Shown here piece after piece: positions 16,255 through 24,981 of a stretch of DNA of 43,007 nucleotides. The position numbers and the translations under genes were made by a program. The stretch is from Deltaproteobacteria bacterium (GTDB lineage: Bacteria; Desulfobacterota; Syntrophia; Syntrophales; UBA8958), in assembly GCA_029561465.1 (NCBI GenBank), contig JAKQIZ010000058.1, positions 1-43,007 of the forward strand, in the 5' to 3' direction. How positions within the stretch are numbered: position 1 is the first letter of the stretch; each line of letters starts with the position of its first letter. The notes below the pieces were generated by a model. That model worked only from the letters and a program-made list of their open reading frames with translations, was not told the origin of the DNA and ran no database searches.

Positions 16255-18144
16255 ATGGACAGGATATGCAGGCCGAACATAAGCAGGGACAAATCACCAC
16301 ATCACGACACCGTAAAGACTTTTAGGTGGCATCCGGGGCGTACGGTCATCCACCTCCTTCTTGCCGCCTTCCTGATCGCCGCCTTCGGCTCTCCCGCGGC
16401 TGGGACAACGGATGCCCCCGTCCGGAACAGTGGCGGCAATGCCGCGAACGCCAGCGCGTCGCCCACCGACAAGAACAACCAAAAAGCCCCCGCCGGCGGG
16501 GCAAAGATAAATCCCCCCCCAGCGCAGACTGCCGTCGATGTCCCCGCCCCGGAATACGGAGCGGATTATACGGAGATACAAAAGGCCGTCGTGGATCGCC
16601 TGGTCGAAAGCCGGGACCGAAACGGCAAACCAGCTACCACGGCGCGGGAGAAATTCTATCATGAGCGCAATCATAATCCCGCCTGGATAAGGGAAGGGAT
16701 CATCTCCAGCCAGGTCCGGACACTGGTTCAGGTCCTGAAAGAGGCCCAACAGGAAGGGCTCAACCCCGAGGACTACGGCGTGACCCATATCGAGAAGCTG
16801 ACGGCCCGCCTGGAGGAGGTGACCCGGGCCGGGGCGGCCGCCCGTTCGGAGACCTGGGCCGAATGGGATGTACTGCTTACCGACGCCTTCTTTCTTTACG
16901 GGCTCCACGTCTCCGAGGGGCGTCTCGATCCGGGGAAATGGTTCTACCAGTGGGTTCCTTACCGGCGGACCACCGACCTGGTCAAGATCCTCACGGAGGC
17001 CCTGAAAGGCGACGATGTAGAGGGCGCCTTGCGGCGTCTTCCCCCCCGCTATCCGGCCTACGGACAATTACGGACGGAACTGGCCAAGTACCGGCGGATC
17101 GCCGCCCAGGGAGGGTGGAAACCAATCCCGGAAAAGCTGAAGTTGCACCGTGGGAGCACCGGCACGGCGGTCAACCTCCTCAAGCAGCGGCTGGTGGTGG
17201 ACGGCGATCTCGACCCGGCGGATTTGGGCAGGAACAACCATTTCGACCGGCAGTTGGAGGCGGCCCTCCAGAGGTTTCAGCATCGTCATGGCCTCCGGGC
17301 GAACGGCATTACCGATGACGATACGCGCAAGGCACTGAATTTCACCGTGGAAAAACGAATCCGCCAGATCGAGTGGAATATGGAAAGATGGCGTTGGCTT
17401 CCCGACGAACTGGGCCCGCGGTATATCATGGCCAACATTCCCGACTTCCGCCTCTTCGTAGTGGAAAATCAGGTCACGGTGATGTCCATGAAGACCGTGG
17501 TGGGAAAGGTCACCCAGCCCACCCCGGTCTTCATGGACATCATGAGCTATCTGGAACTTAATCCGACCTGGAACGTTCCCAATTCCATCGTTGCCGAAGA
17601 AATGGTTCCCAAGGCCCAGAAGGATCCCGAGTTTCTGGTGAAAAAACGGATCCGGATCTACAGCAACTGGAGCCCCACAGCCAAAGAGATCGATCCCAAA
17701 ACAATCGATTGGAAGAAGGTTAACCCCAAAAAATTTCCCTATCGGATGATCCAGGATTCAGGCGTCAATCCGCTGGGACGGATCAAGTTCATGTTCCCCA
17801 ACCAGTTCGACGTATATTTGCACGACACTACACAGAAAAGTCTATTCCAGCGGTCACGGCGGATGTATTCCCACGGATGCATCCGGGTGGAAAAACCCTA
17901 CGAGTTGGGCGAATGGGTCCTCAAAGACGATCCAGCCTGGTCGAAGGAGCGGCTCATCAAGGAAATCAGGAAAGGAAAGCGACAACAGATCAATCTACCC
18001 AAGCCCATTCCCGTGTATGTCATCTATTTGACGGCGTGGTTTGACACCCGGGGGCACATCCACTTCCGGGACGACATTTACGATTACGACAAGAACCTGG
18101 AAAAGGCCCTGGAACAGTCTTCCGGGACCGCTGGACGCCTCTGA
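16255..18144 (+). CDS. L,D-transpeptidase (YcbB/LdtD-type) with peptidoglycan-binding domain
   Basis: A 629-residue periplasmic protein. A signal anchor lies at about residues 31-49 (VIHLLLAAFLIAAFGSPAAG), then a low-complexity Ala/Asn/Pro linker, a YcbB-type N-terminal scaffold domain, a PG_binding_1 domain at about 294-360 (LHRGSTGTAVNLLKQRL; FQHRHGLRANGITDDDTRKA), and a YkuD catalytic domain ending in MYSHGCIRVEKPYELGEWVL with catalytic Cys542 and His540. Such enzymes make 3-3 peptidoglycan cross-links or attach lipoproteins. The N-terminus before the signal is longer than usual, and a later start is possible. Confidence 0.9.
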   Translation: MDRICRPNISRDKSPHHDTVKTFRWHPGRTVIHLLLAAFLIAAFGSPAAGTTDAPVRNSGGNAANASASPTDKNNQKAPAGGAKINPPPAQTAVDVPAPEYGADYTEIQKAVVDRLVESRDRNGKPATTAREKFYHERNHNPAWIREGIISSQVRTLVQVLKEAQQEGLNPEDYGVTHIEKLTARLEEVTRAGAAARSETWAEWDVLLTDAFFLYGLHVSEGRLDPGKWFYQWVPYRRTTDLVKILTEALKGDDVEGALRRLPPRYPAYGQLRTELAKYRRIAAQGGWKPIPEKLKLHRGSTGTAVNLLKQRLVVDGDLDPADLGRNNHFDRQLEAALQRFQHRHGLRANGITDDDTRKALNFTVEKRIRQIEWNMERWRWLPDELGPRYIMANIPDFRLFVVENQVTVMSMKTVVGKVTQPTPVFMDIMSYLELNPTWNVPNSIVAEEMVPKAQKDPEFLVKKRIRIYSNWSPTAKEIDPKTIDWKKVNPKKFPYRMIQDSGVNPLGRIKFMFPNQFDVYLHDTTQKSLFQRSRRMYSHGCIRVEKPYELGEWVLKDDPAWSKERLIKEIRKGKRQQINLPKPIPVYVIYLTAWFDTRGHIHFRDDIYDYDKNLEKALEQSSGTAGRL

Positions 18145-18209
18145 AGACCACGAACGGGACGATTATGAAGACCACGAACTCGGCATAACACGTCGCCGCT
18201 CTACCGCTC

Positions 18210-19043
18210 ATGAAGGAAATAGTAACCGACAAGTTTGTTGCCATCAGTGATCGGCGCTTCCATTACCGGGAATGGGGTGACGCCGCCGGTCCGACGCTGG
18301 TGTTGGTCCACGGCATCGGTGACGACAGCCATGTCTGGGATGATTTCTCCCAAGGGGCCGCCGCCCGGTTCCGAATCATCGCCCCGGACCAGCGCGGCCA
18401 CGGGACAAGCGACTGGGCGCGGCCACCGGCGTATCGTTGCGAAGACTATGTATCCGACCTGGAACAACTGATCGCCGGGCTGGAATTGCCGGAAGTCATC
18501 CTCATGGGACACTCCATGGGGGCCCTCCATGCCACCTGTTACGCCGCCCGACATCCGGACCGGGTCATTGCCCTGATCCATGCCGATATCGAACCCCGTC
18601 CACCCGACTGGAATAAGAAGTATCTGGACAACCTCTACGAGCGGTTGCCCCGCGATTACCATTGTATTGGTGCGTATGTGGAAGAACTGCGAAAGAACAG
18701 CCCCTATGCCGAGGAGGATTTGCTCTGCCGTCTGGCTGGACATGCCCTGAAAGAAACGGGGCAAGGCAACTGGCGGTTGCGCTATGACCGGGAGGTCCTG
18801 AGGCATTTCGACCGCTATGACCTGCGGCCCCGGTTGCAGGAAATCCGGTGCCCCGCCCTGATCATCCGGGGTATTGAAAGCCGGGTGATGAGCGCCGACA
18901 AGGCGAGGGAGATGAGCGCCGCCATCCCCCAGGGCTCCTTTGCGGAAATCCAGCGGGCCACCCACCCGCTCCACACGGACAATCCGGAGGAATTCCAGCG
19001 GGTGGTCATGGCCTTTCTTTCTGTAAGAAGTAACCTATCCTGA
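18210..19043 (+). CDS. Alpha/beta hydrolase
   Basis: A 277-residue alpha/beta-hydrolase-fold protein: oxyanion segment LVHGIGDDSHVW, PDQRGHGTSDWA, nucleophile elbow MGHSMGALHATCYAARHPDR (Ser at GHSMG), an acidic residue near CPALIIRGIESRVM and a C-terminal histidine in RATHPLHTDNPEEF. Substrate unknown; no signal peptide, so cytoplasmic. It is the last host gene before the prophage. Confidence 0.88.
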   Translation: MKEIVTDKFVAISDRRFHYREWGDAAGPTLVLVHGIGDDSHVWDDFSQGAAARFRIIAPDQRGHGTSDWARPPAYRCEDYVSDLEQLIAGLELPEVILMGHSMGALHATCYAARHPDRVIALIHADIEPRPPDWNKKYLDNLYERLPRDYHCIGAYVEELRKNSPYAEEDLLCRLAGHALKETGQGNWRLRYDREVLRHFDRYDLRPRLQEIRCPALIIRGIESRVMSADKAREMSAAIPQGSFAEIQRATHPLHTDNPEEFQRVVMAFLSVRSNLS

Positions 19044-19128
19044 GACAAGATTTGACGTTGACTATGCATGACTTGGCGTGTCTTGTAGCACAAGTAAACT
19101 TAATGTCTATGCATAGATAGAAATATTT

Positions 19129-19209
19129 TGTGCCGTGCCGACATGGAAATCGTGATTGCGACAATCTTTTTGAAAAACCTGTGGATAAAAAAACGTAATG
19201 CGCGACAAT
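19129..19209 (+). mobile_element. Candidate left end of the Mu-like prophage (transposase-binding repeats)
   Basis: After the last host gene stop (19043) the base composition turns AT-rich. Three related sites follow: TGCCGACAT near 19136, TTGCGACAAT near 19156 and GCGCGACAAT near 19200. A TG dinucleotide at 19129 precedes the first, as expected for a Mu-type terminus. Mu ends carry several transposase sites, so this is a reasonable left-end candidate, but the boundary cannot be fixed without the right end and the 5-bp target duplication. The 19044-19217 spacer holds no gene. Confidence 0.3.
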
Positions 19210-19217
19210 ATTAATGT

Positions 19218-19733
19218 TTAATTCACAGGAGTTTTCACCATTCTGACCGTGATTTTTTCTCTTACAGTATTATCTTTTATTTTCAAAGACAGATAAACGC
19301 CATTATCCCCTTCCGGCATTGCATAATGTCGCCACTGTCTATAAAGAAAATCAACCAAATCATTAGGATATATTGTTTTCCTAAACTCAGAACCGGAAAA
19401 TATTACGTCGGGCTGTTTTGGATTGTTCCTATCCTTATATAACACGCCAGAAAACATAAATCCGCCGTAAGTCTGGCCACCCATAATGAACAAAGTCTTA
19501 TTCCAATCAATTTCAATATCATCAGGTGTCTTATTCCGGATAGTCAAGTTAAAGGCAGTGTAACCATTCCAGATATCGTCATATGCTGTAGGGGTTATAG
19601 AAGCCGAAAAAGATTCATTATCAACTGATTTAATGTGTGGATCGAGCTTCCAAGTGAATTTCGGACCAGTTGCGCATCCTAAAAGCATAAAAGCAATAAA
19701 TATTGAACACATAAATATAACGCTTCTCTTCAT
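19218..19733 (-). CDS. Prophage lipoprotein of unknown function
   Basis: A 171-residue protein beginning MKRSVIFMCSIFIAFMLLGC, a type II signal peptide with lipobox LLGC, so predicted to be membrane-anchored and exported. The mature part is beta-rich (FNLTIRNKTPDDIEIDW; GVYLSLKIKDN), like small immunoglobulin-like exported domains. Start 19733 is chosen for its ribosome site (GGAAGGAG); the frame is open 12 codons further. It overlaps the repressor stop by a few bases and is transcribed with it, so it is probably expressed in the lysogen. AT-rich compared with the host. A lysogenic conversion or superinfection-exclusion role is inference only. Confidence 0.8.
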   Translation of the reverse strand: MKRSVIFMCSIFIAFMLLGCATGPKFTWKLDPHIKSVDNESFSASITPTAYDDIWNGYTAFNLTIRNKTPDDIEIDWNKTLFIMGGQTYGGFMFSGVLYKDRNNPKQPDVIFSGSEFRKTIYPNDLVDFLYRQWRHYAMPEGDNGVYLSLKIKDNTVREKITVRMVKTPVN

Positions 19734-20389
19734 GTTTTTTCTCCTTCCGTTGCTTGTATTTTTCCCCACGAAAACAATTCGTTCTGCTCATGGGGTGTAA
19801 GAGGTATTCCATGAGGAAATATCTTGCTAAGCTCATGCAATGATTTAATAAGAGACATCAATTCTTCTTGATTTGGAGTTCGTTTTAGTTCTCGATAGAT
19901 GGTTTGAATGATGGCGGCAATTCCAAAATCAATAGAATTAAGATCCTCCCTTCCATTCATATTAAGGAATTCCCTCATGACATCATAAATAGTCTTAAAC
20001 AGGACGGCGTCAAAACCGCCATGCCTCATGCTTATGATCAATTCAGATATAGTTCTATCAAGTTCGCGGCTTCTCTTTATTTCATCCATGAACTTATCAA
20101 AAGAGCCTGGCGGCAAGTCTTTTTGCGACTCTACAGTCAGTTCAGTAGGCTTTTTCTCGGGACTGTCCGGGTAGGGAAAGCCTTCGCCGGTCAGTAGCCA
20201 GGATTTAGCGCATTTGTAATAATTTAGTATGTGGTCGATATTCTTCCGGCTTGGATGATTTCCATATTCGTAGTGCTGATATGTAAAGTAAGCAATACCT
20301 AACGCTTCCGCCGCCGCTTTCTGTTCCATGCCGCGGTTTGTGCGCAACCAAGCGATCCGTTTCCCGAGTTCAAAATCTTTGCCCATCAT
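19730..20389 (-). CDS. Phage XRE-family repressor
   Basis: A 219-residue protein with an N-terminal HTH (GKRIAWLRTNRGMEQKAAAE, ALGIAYFTYQHYEYGNHPSR) and a helical C-terminal part without a visible LexA-type protease Ser/Lys dyad. Position and leftward orientation at the left end, facing a Ner-like gene, match the c repressor of Mu-like phages. Two adjacent ATG codons (20389, 20386) could serve as the start. It should bind the AAGGTGTAAC array that begins 14 bases upstream and so regulate itself and the early operon. Confidence 0.85.
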   Translation of the reverse strand: MMGKDFELGKRIAWLRTNRGMEQKAAAEALGIAYFTYQHYEYGNHPSRKNIDHILNYYKCAKSWLLTGEGFPYPDSPEKKPTELTVESQKDLPPGSFDKFMDEIKRSRELDRTISELIISMRHGGFDAVLFKTIYDVMREFLNMNGREDLNSIDFGIAAIIQTIYRELKRTPNQEELMSLIKSLHELSKIFPHGIPLTPHEQNELFSWGKIQATEGEKT

Positions 20390-20402
20390 CCCATTTTTCC
20401 GC

Positions 20403-20524
20403 GTTACACCTTTTGGTAAAGGTGTAACAAAAGGTGTAACGCGTGTTAAACCTCTTTTATGCTTTTGATATTATTAGCGTATTAACGTTTTTTCCATAAA
20501 AAATACAAAAATGAAGGTGTAACG
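20403..20524. promoter_or_regulatory. Operator array of AAGGTGTAAC sites
   Basis: Four good copies of a 10-base site are present: inverted at 20403-20412 (GTTACACCTT) and direct at 20419-20428, 20431-20440 and 20514-20523; a degenerate inverted copy (GTTAAACCTCTTTT) starts at 20445. The first two form an 11-bp-arm inverted repeat with a 4-base centre. The array spans the space between the divergent repressor and Ner-like genes, and the last copy ends 13 bases before the early -35 box, so it is the likely repressor/Ner operator region. Confidence 0.75.
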
Positions 20525-20536
20525 CTAAAATTTAGC

Positions 20537-20565
20537 TTGACATGTCATTTTATAGCGTGTATAGA
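20537..20565 (+). promoter_or_regulatory. Early rightward promoter
   Basis: A perfect -35 TTGACA (20537-20542), 17-base spacer and -10 TATAGA (20560-20565) lie 76 bases before the Ner-like gene. An operator copy sits immediately upstream, fitting repression in the lysogen. I could not fix a convincing leftward promoter for the repressor. Confidence 0.65.
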
Positions 20566-20641
20566 CGTAAATAAATTAAGCGCAACAATCACCGCAAAAA
20601 AAGAGACCACCAAAAACACATGAACGAAAAGGAGCAAGCAC

Positions 20642-20917
20642 ATGAACGATAAATACGGCATGACCCCCCAAGAGATCAGGATCGCTATTTACCGGGCGAA
20701 CCTGAATCAGGCGGCAATCGCCCGGGCCCTCAAGGTGAATCCGTGTCATGTTACCCTCATCATCGATGGAAAGCGACACTCAAAACGGGTGCATGCTGCC
20801 ATCGCCGAGGCGATTGGTATCGATAAAGCACGGATTTGGCCGCATCTCTATATGATCCCCGGTCGGGAGCCTAAACGCGGACGCCCGGCGAAAACCTGGC
20901 ATCGGACGGCGGCGTAA
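20642..20917 (+). CDS. Ner-like DNA-binding regulator
   Basis: A 91-residue protein with one HTH (NLNQAAIARALKVNPCHVTL) and the ending AIAEAIGIDKARIWPHLY, which resembles the Ner/Nlp family (AEAIGV..EIWPSRY type). In Mu, Ner represses both early and repressor promoters during lytic growth. Good ribosome site (AAAGGAGCAAGCAC). First gene of the early operon. The C-terminal basic tail (KRGRPAKTWHR) is extra. Confidence 0.75.
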   Translation: MNDKYGMTPQEIRIAIYRANLNQAAIARALKVNPCHVTLIIDGKRHSKRVHAAIAEAIGIDKARIWPHLYMIPGREPKRGRPAKTWHRTAA

Positions 20918-20969
20918 ATTAAAAATCAACCCTACGGCTATCTTATAACTGAATTTTTACGGTGTTTCA

Positions 20970-21440
20970 ATGGCAAACACGAAAAAAAGAATAGACACAA
21001 GTCAATTATCCCTGTTCGACACACTAAAATCTTACCAGTCACAACCCGAAAAGAAGCCTGCTGGCAGCTTCGACATCGACCGCACATTCCGTGAGGCAAT
21101 CAGCGAGGCTTTGAAACGCTGTCCACGTTCACGATGGGAAGTGGCCGGGCGGATGTCGGAACTGACCGGGCAGGAGATCACCAAGAGCATGCTCGATAGT
21201 TATACGGCGGAATCTAAGGAGCAGCACCGCTTTCCGGCCATTTTTTTACCCGCCTTCTGCGAGGCGGTTGGTTGCAGCGAGCCTTTGAAGTTACTTGGCC
21301 GCTTGGTCGGCGTTTTCGTCCTGCCGGGGCCGGAGGCGTTACGGGCGGAAATCCAGCGGATTGAGGAAGAAATAGCTAAAAAGTCGGCGGAAAAGCGGAA
21401 ACGCATGATGTTCCTGAAGGAAATGGAGGCGGAGCGATGA
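20970..21440 (+). CDS. Conserved-type early phage protein, function unknown
   Basis: A 156-residue soluble protein. Its central part (REAISEALKRCPRSRWEVAG, RMSELTGQEITKSMLDSYTA) looks helical and DNA-binding-like; the end (RAEIQRIEEEIAKKSAEKRK) is a predicted coiled coil. Mu-like phages often carry such a gene between ner and transposase genes. I do not recognise a named family. Its stop overlaps the next small gene. Confidence 0.75.
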   Translation: MANTKKRIDTSQLSLFDTLKSYQSQPEKKPAGSFDIDRTFREAISEALKRCPRSRWEVAGRMSELTGQEITKSMLDSYTAESKEQHRFPAIFLPAFCEAVGCSEPLKLLGRLVGVFVLPGPEALRAEIQRIEEEIAKKSAEKRKRMMFLKEMEAER

Positions 21441-21583
21441 AACCGGAAGTCATCAGAGACAGAACGCTGGATTGGTTTGAACGGATGATGAACAGCCTCT
21501 GGCTGGAACGGGCCTGCTGGGGTGTCATTGGCGCGGCGGTTTTGTACTTCGGTCCGGTCGCCGTCTGGATACTACTTAGATAA
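21437..21583 (+). CDS. Small membrane protein (48 aa)
   Basis: ATG 21437 overlaps the previous stop (ATGA) and follows GGAGGCGGAG. The 48-residue product has a charged N-terminus (KPEVIRDRTLDWFERMM) and one membrane segment (WGVIGAAVLYFGPVAVWILL). Coupling and codon use support a real gene; function unknown. Confidence 0.6.
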   Translation: MKPEVIRDRTLDWFERMMNSLWLERACWGVIGAAVLYFGPVAVWILLR

Positions 21584-21607
21584 GTAATGATAGGGAAGGA
21601 CAAATAA

Positions 21608-22207
21608 ATGAGAAATATCGACAGCCTAATTGACTTGATGCTGACATCGGATGAGCCTGATTGCGCTTCCTGGGGGAAGCAGCTCTTGTGTGCCACAAGA
21701 TATGACTTTGGAAAGTTCGACAGCCTGAGAGAGACGGTAAAGACGGAACTATTATGTACCTGCTTAAATGAGCGAAGGGAGATTTTCCATCTCCCAGACC
21801 GGAATTGCCTTTTTTATTGCGATGACTTTCTTTTCATTCACGTTCTGAGTTGCGATGACGGCGTTATCGAGGCGCGCGCTGCCATCGTGTCTGAATGCGG
21901 GAAGGGATTCGACTCCTATCCAGTATATCTCAATATCTCCTCCGATAAAAACGAAGTATCTCACTTACCATTTCTGAACAGCAAAAAACGGAAAGAGAAG
22001 ATCAGCAAAAGAGATGCCAAGTGGTTATTCTGCATGCTCGGCATGTTTTTCGTCATACTCCACTATTTTCCGGAAAAAGTTAAAAAAGACAGCATCATGG
22101 ATGTAGCTTTCACTATGGAAGGAATCGCCGTTATTACCGGGATTCCACTTGATGAGTTGAAACGCCGGTCGGAAGAGGAACATTGGTTTGCAAACATAAG
22201 GAGATGA
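21608..22207 (+). CDS. Unknown early phage protein
   Basis: A 199-residue protein with no family I recognise. It is rich in Cys, Phe and Asp, has one hydrophobic stretch (WLFCMLGMFFVILHYF) and ends with a segment that could be a small helical DNA-binding or recognition unit (MEGIAVITGIPLDELKRR). The DNA is clearly more AT-rich than muA next to it, suggesting separate acquisition. It ends 4 bases before muA. Confidence 0.65.
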   Translation: MRNIDSLIDLMLTSDEPDCASWGKQLLCATRYDFGKFDSLRETVKTELLCTCLNERREIFHLPDRNCLFYCDDFLFIHVLSCDDGVIEARAAIVSECGKGFDSYPVYLNISSDKNEVSHLPFLNSKKRKEKISKRDAKWLFCMLGMFFVILHYFPEKVKKDSIMDVAFTMEGIAVITGIPLDELKRRSEEEHWFANIRR

Positions 22208-22211
22208 CTCC

Positions 22212-24563
22212 GTGACACCTGTATATCTATCGTTCAAAAAGTTATCTGAAATCACAGGGATTACGAAAATGACGCTTATGCGGCAATCCAAATTACCAAA
22301 TAATAACTTGGAAACGAGAACCATCAATGGCAACGGCGGCGAGCAATATGAGGTGCTCCTGTATAGCCTTCCCGCGAAATACCAGACCGCTTACGTCCTA
22401 TATATAAAGGATACGGAAGGCGACACGGCGGCTGCCAAAATCTCCGCCATGCTCCCCTTCCTTGCCCCTGCCGCCGCTGAAACCGCTTTAACCATCCTTG
22501 CTCCTCCGGAACCGGCGCAGGACCTTTTTCCGGCCTTCGCAGAGGTCCTTCCGAACGCTGCCGGACGGAAAGGAAACGGCACCGGTTCATCTTATCTGCC
22601 CGTTAAATACGAGTGGCAAAAACTTCCCGCCTGGTCGCCGGAGCGGGCCATCTCTGAGAAAACCCTGACGGACAAACGGGTCGGACGGATTATGCGCATC
22701 CTCCGGGAGGTGGAAGACATCCCGCGCGGCTGGGACAAAGGCACGGACGCCTGGATCAAGTTTGTGGCGGCAAAGCACAATGTTGCCCGGCAGACCATCT
22801 ACCGATGGAAGGACAAGTACAACAAACGCGGTCTTGCCGGTGTCGAGCACCGGAAATCGACCAGGGACAACCCCAAAGCCTGGACGCTGGAAGCGCTTGA
22901 CTGGTGGATAGCCCTTTGCCTGAAGCCCGCCCACAGCAAAATCAATTTAAAGGCCCTTTACGAAGACGTTCTGATTATCGAGGCCCAGCGCCGGGCCTGG
23001 CGTATCGGGTGCCTGGAATCCGCCGTCTGGTGGTTCAATAAACGGGCCACGCCAACAATGCGGGCCCTGCAGAAAGGCGGCATGCTCGCCCTGGACAACA
23101 TCATGCCCCCCATCCTTCGGAAGTACAATGATCTTGCTCCCTTTGAAATGCTTGTTGGAGACCAGCACCGGTATGATTTCTGGGTGGTAGATGACGACAC
23201 CGGCCAGGTGTTCCGCCCTGAATGTTTTATGTGGCAGGACCTGCGGACCAGGCTCATCTACGGCATGGCCTTTGACCACCATTATGACGCCCATCTTTGC
23301 GGCCTGGCGCTCCGGATCGGCATGCGAGTCTGGGGCTGCTTCAACAGCATCTACACCGATAACGGCAAGCCGGAACTCAGCAAGTACATGATGGGCATCA
23401 TGGCCCAGATCCGGGAGCATGGCATGGAATGGAAGCAGACCGAAGACGCCCCGATAGACATCCTGGACGTAGACGCCGAAGAGATCAACCCGGTCATCGA
23501 GCCGGGGACGCATAAGAAAGCCATCGTGAAGAACGCAAAAGCCAAGATGATTGAAGGAACCTTCAGTATTTTCGAAGATATATTAAGAAGCCGTTTTCGT
23601 CTTTCCGGCAGCGTCAAGCGTCTTACGGATGACATACATACCCAGGATGTCGATCATGAAGGGGCCATGACGCTTGCCGTTGACGGCAGAATGATGCTCG
23701 CCTCCGAATTCTACCTAACCTGCTACCAGGCCATCGACTATTACAACCGGCAAAAGGTTCATCGCGGCGTGCGCAAGGAGTGGATGTGGCAGCCGAAACC
23801 GGCGACGGCCACGCCGATGGACTGCCTGAAATTCTGTTATGAAGACGGATGGCGTCCGAAGGTCATTTCTGACGAAGCGGCGGACATGATCTTTCTTAAG
23901 CGGGCATCCCGCGTCGTCAACCGGGGCCGCCTCAGCATCGAGGGCGAGACCTACGAACACAATCTGCTTCTGGATCTGCACGGTGAGAGGGTCGATATTC
24001 GCTACAACCCCATCGAGGCCGACCTGGTGCATGTTTACCGCCAGGGCGCTTTCCTTTGCGCCGCCTCGCCGGTCGAATACTCCTCCATGAAGGACGACGA
24101 CCTTGCCCGTCGCAAGATCGTGGAAAAACGGGAGAAACGCAAGGCCATTGCCGACCGGTTCCGCGAAATGACGCGTCATATTCCGGATTTCCGGGCCTTT
24201 TCCACCATCCCGAAGGCGGAAAAGATTGCCGCGCAGATCGGCGAAGAAAAACGCCGCCAGGAGCAGGCCAGAATCACGCACGAGAAACCCATGTCCCCGG
24301 AACAATACGAGGCGGAAATGGCCAAAATGGAAGCCATGAACATCCTTCCTCCAAAGAAAAATAAGCCCCTTCCGGGCCGTCCGACGGAATTCACAACAAA
24401 ATCAATCCGTCATGACTGGTGCTTGAAGTACGAGATCGCCGGAGGCGAATTGTCGGCGGAGGACCGCGCTTTTGTCGAGAAGTATGAAAGCGAGAGCACC
24501 CCGGAGGCACGCGAGCGCTGGCAGTTCGAACGGGAGTACGGGAGGGAATATGGTGCAGTTTAA
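22212..24563 (+). CDS. muA: Mu-type DDE transposase A
   Basis: A 783-residue transposase of the MuA family that binds the phage ends and catalyses strand transfer in replicative transposition. It has an N-terminal winged-helix end-recognition region (LSFKKLSEITGITKMTLMRQ), an HTH region around residue 190 (AKHNVARQTIYRWKDKYNKR), and an RNase H-like core with catalytic residues D317 (LVGDQHRYDFWV), D383 (SIYTDNGKPELS) and E448 (KMIEGTFSIFEDIL). The lysine-rich C-terminal part would contact MuB. Starts with GTG 22212. Confidence 0.95.
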   Translation: MTPVYLSFKKLSEITGITKMTLMRQSKLPNNNLETRTINGNGGEQYEVLLYSLPAKYQTAYVLYIKDTEGDTAAAKISAMLPFLAPAAAETALTILAPPEPAQDLFPAFAEVLPNAAGRKGNGTGSSYLPVKYEWQKLPAWSPERAISEKTLTDKRVGRIMRILREVEDIPRGWDKGTDAWIKFVAAKHNVARQTIYRWKDKYNKRGLAGVEHRKSTRDNPKAWTLEALDWWIALCLKPAHSKINLKALYEDVLIIEAQRRAWRIGCLESAVWWFNKRATPTMRALQKGGMLALDNIMPPILRKYNDLAPFEMLVGDQHRYDFWVVDDDTGQVFRPECFMWQDLRTRLIYGMAFDHHYDAHLCGLALRIGMRVWGCFNSIYTDNGKPELSKYMMGIMAQIREHGMEWKQTEDAPIDILDVDAEEINPVIEPGTHKKAIVKNAKAKMIEGTFSIFEDILRSRFRLSGSVKRLTDDIHTQDVDHEGAMTLAVDGRMMLASEFYLTCYQAIDYYNRQKVHRGVRKEWMWQPKPATATPMDCLKFCYEDGWRPKVISDEAADMIFLKRASRVVNRGRLSIEGETYEHNLLLDLHGERVDIRYNPIEADLVHVYRQGAFLCAASPVEYSSMKDDDLARRKIVEKREKRKAIADRFREMTRHIPDFRAFSTIPKAEKIAAQIGEEKRRQEQARITHEKPMSPEQYEAEMAKMEAMNILPPKKNKPLPGRPTEFTTKSIRHDWCLKYEIAGGELSAEDRAFVEKYESESTPEARERWQFEREYGREYGAV

Positions 24564-24981
24564 GTCTGGCGACGTCGAGCGCCTTGTGAAGTGGAACGCA
24601 AAACTGAAAACGGCGGAAAACATGCGGTTCGATCCGCAAGTCGATCTGGAGATTATTTCAGCCTACCGGAATCAGCGACCGTCGGCATGCAACGTCATAA
24701 AGTCTCCTATTCCGCTTTATCGGTGCTACTTTATAGAAGATCAGACAGTCGCTACTTATATGACCCACATCCTGAAGAGCGAATACAAGACTTTTCTGCA
24801 TATTCTGAAGAGGTACAATTACCAACCTTCCATCCAATTATTTGTCATCACTGACAATGAAGTGATTCTTGAAGAGAAGGTCAGCGGTTCCATTCTCGCC
24901 CACCTGCTTTTCCGTTTTCATCATCGAATCGCCAAAAAATACATTAGCGACGAACTATTTATGATTGGAGGAAATCAATGA
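24550..24981 (+). CDS. Unknown protein inserted between muA and muB
   Basis: A 143-residue protein starting at ATG 24550, overlapping the muA end by 14 bases, and its stop overlaps the muB start (ATGA). The N-terminal third is GC-rich and basic; the rest (from about 24660) is AT-rich with a mixed alpha/beta look (YQPSIQLFVITDNEVILEEK). No motif recognised. muA and muB are usually adjacent, so this is an accessory insertion. Confidence 0.65.
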   Translation: MVQFKSGDVERLVKWNAKLKTAENMRFDPQVDLEIISAYRNQRPSACNVIKSPIPLYRCYFIEDQTVATYMTHILKSEYKTFLHILKRYNYQPSIQLFVITDNEVILEEKVSGSILAHLLFRFHHRIAKKYISDELFMIGGNQ

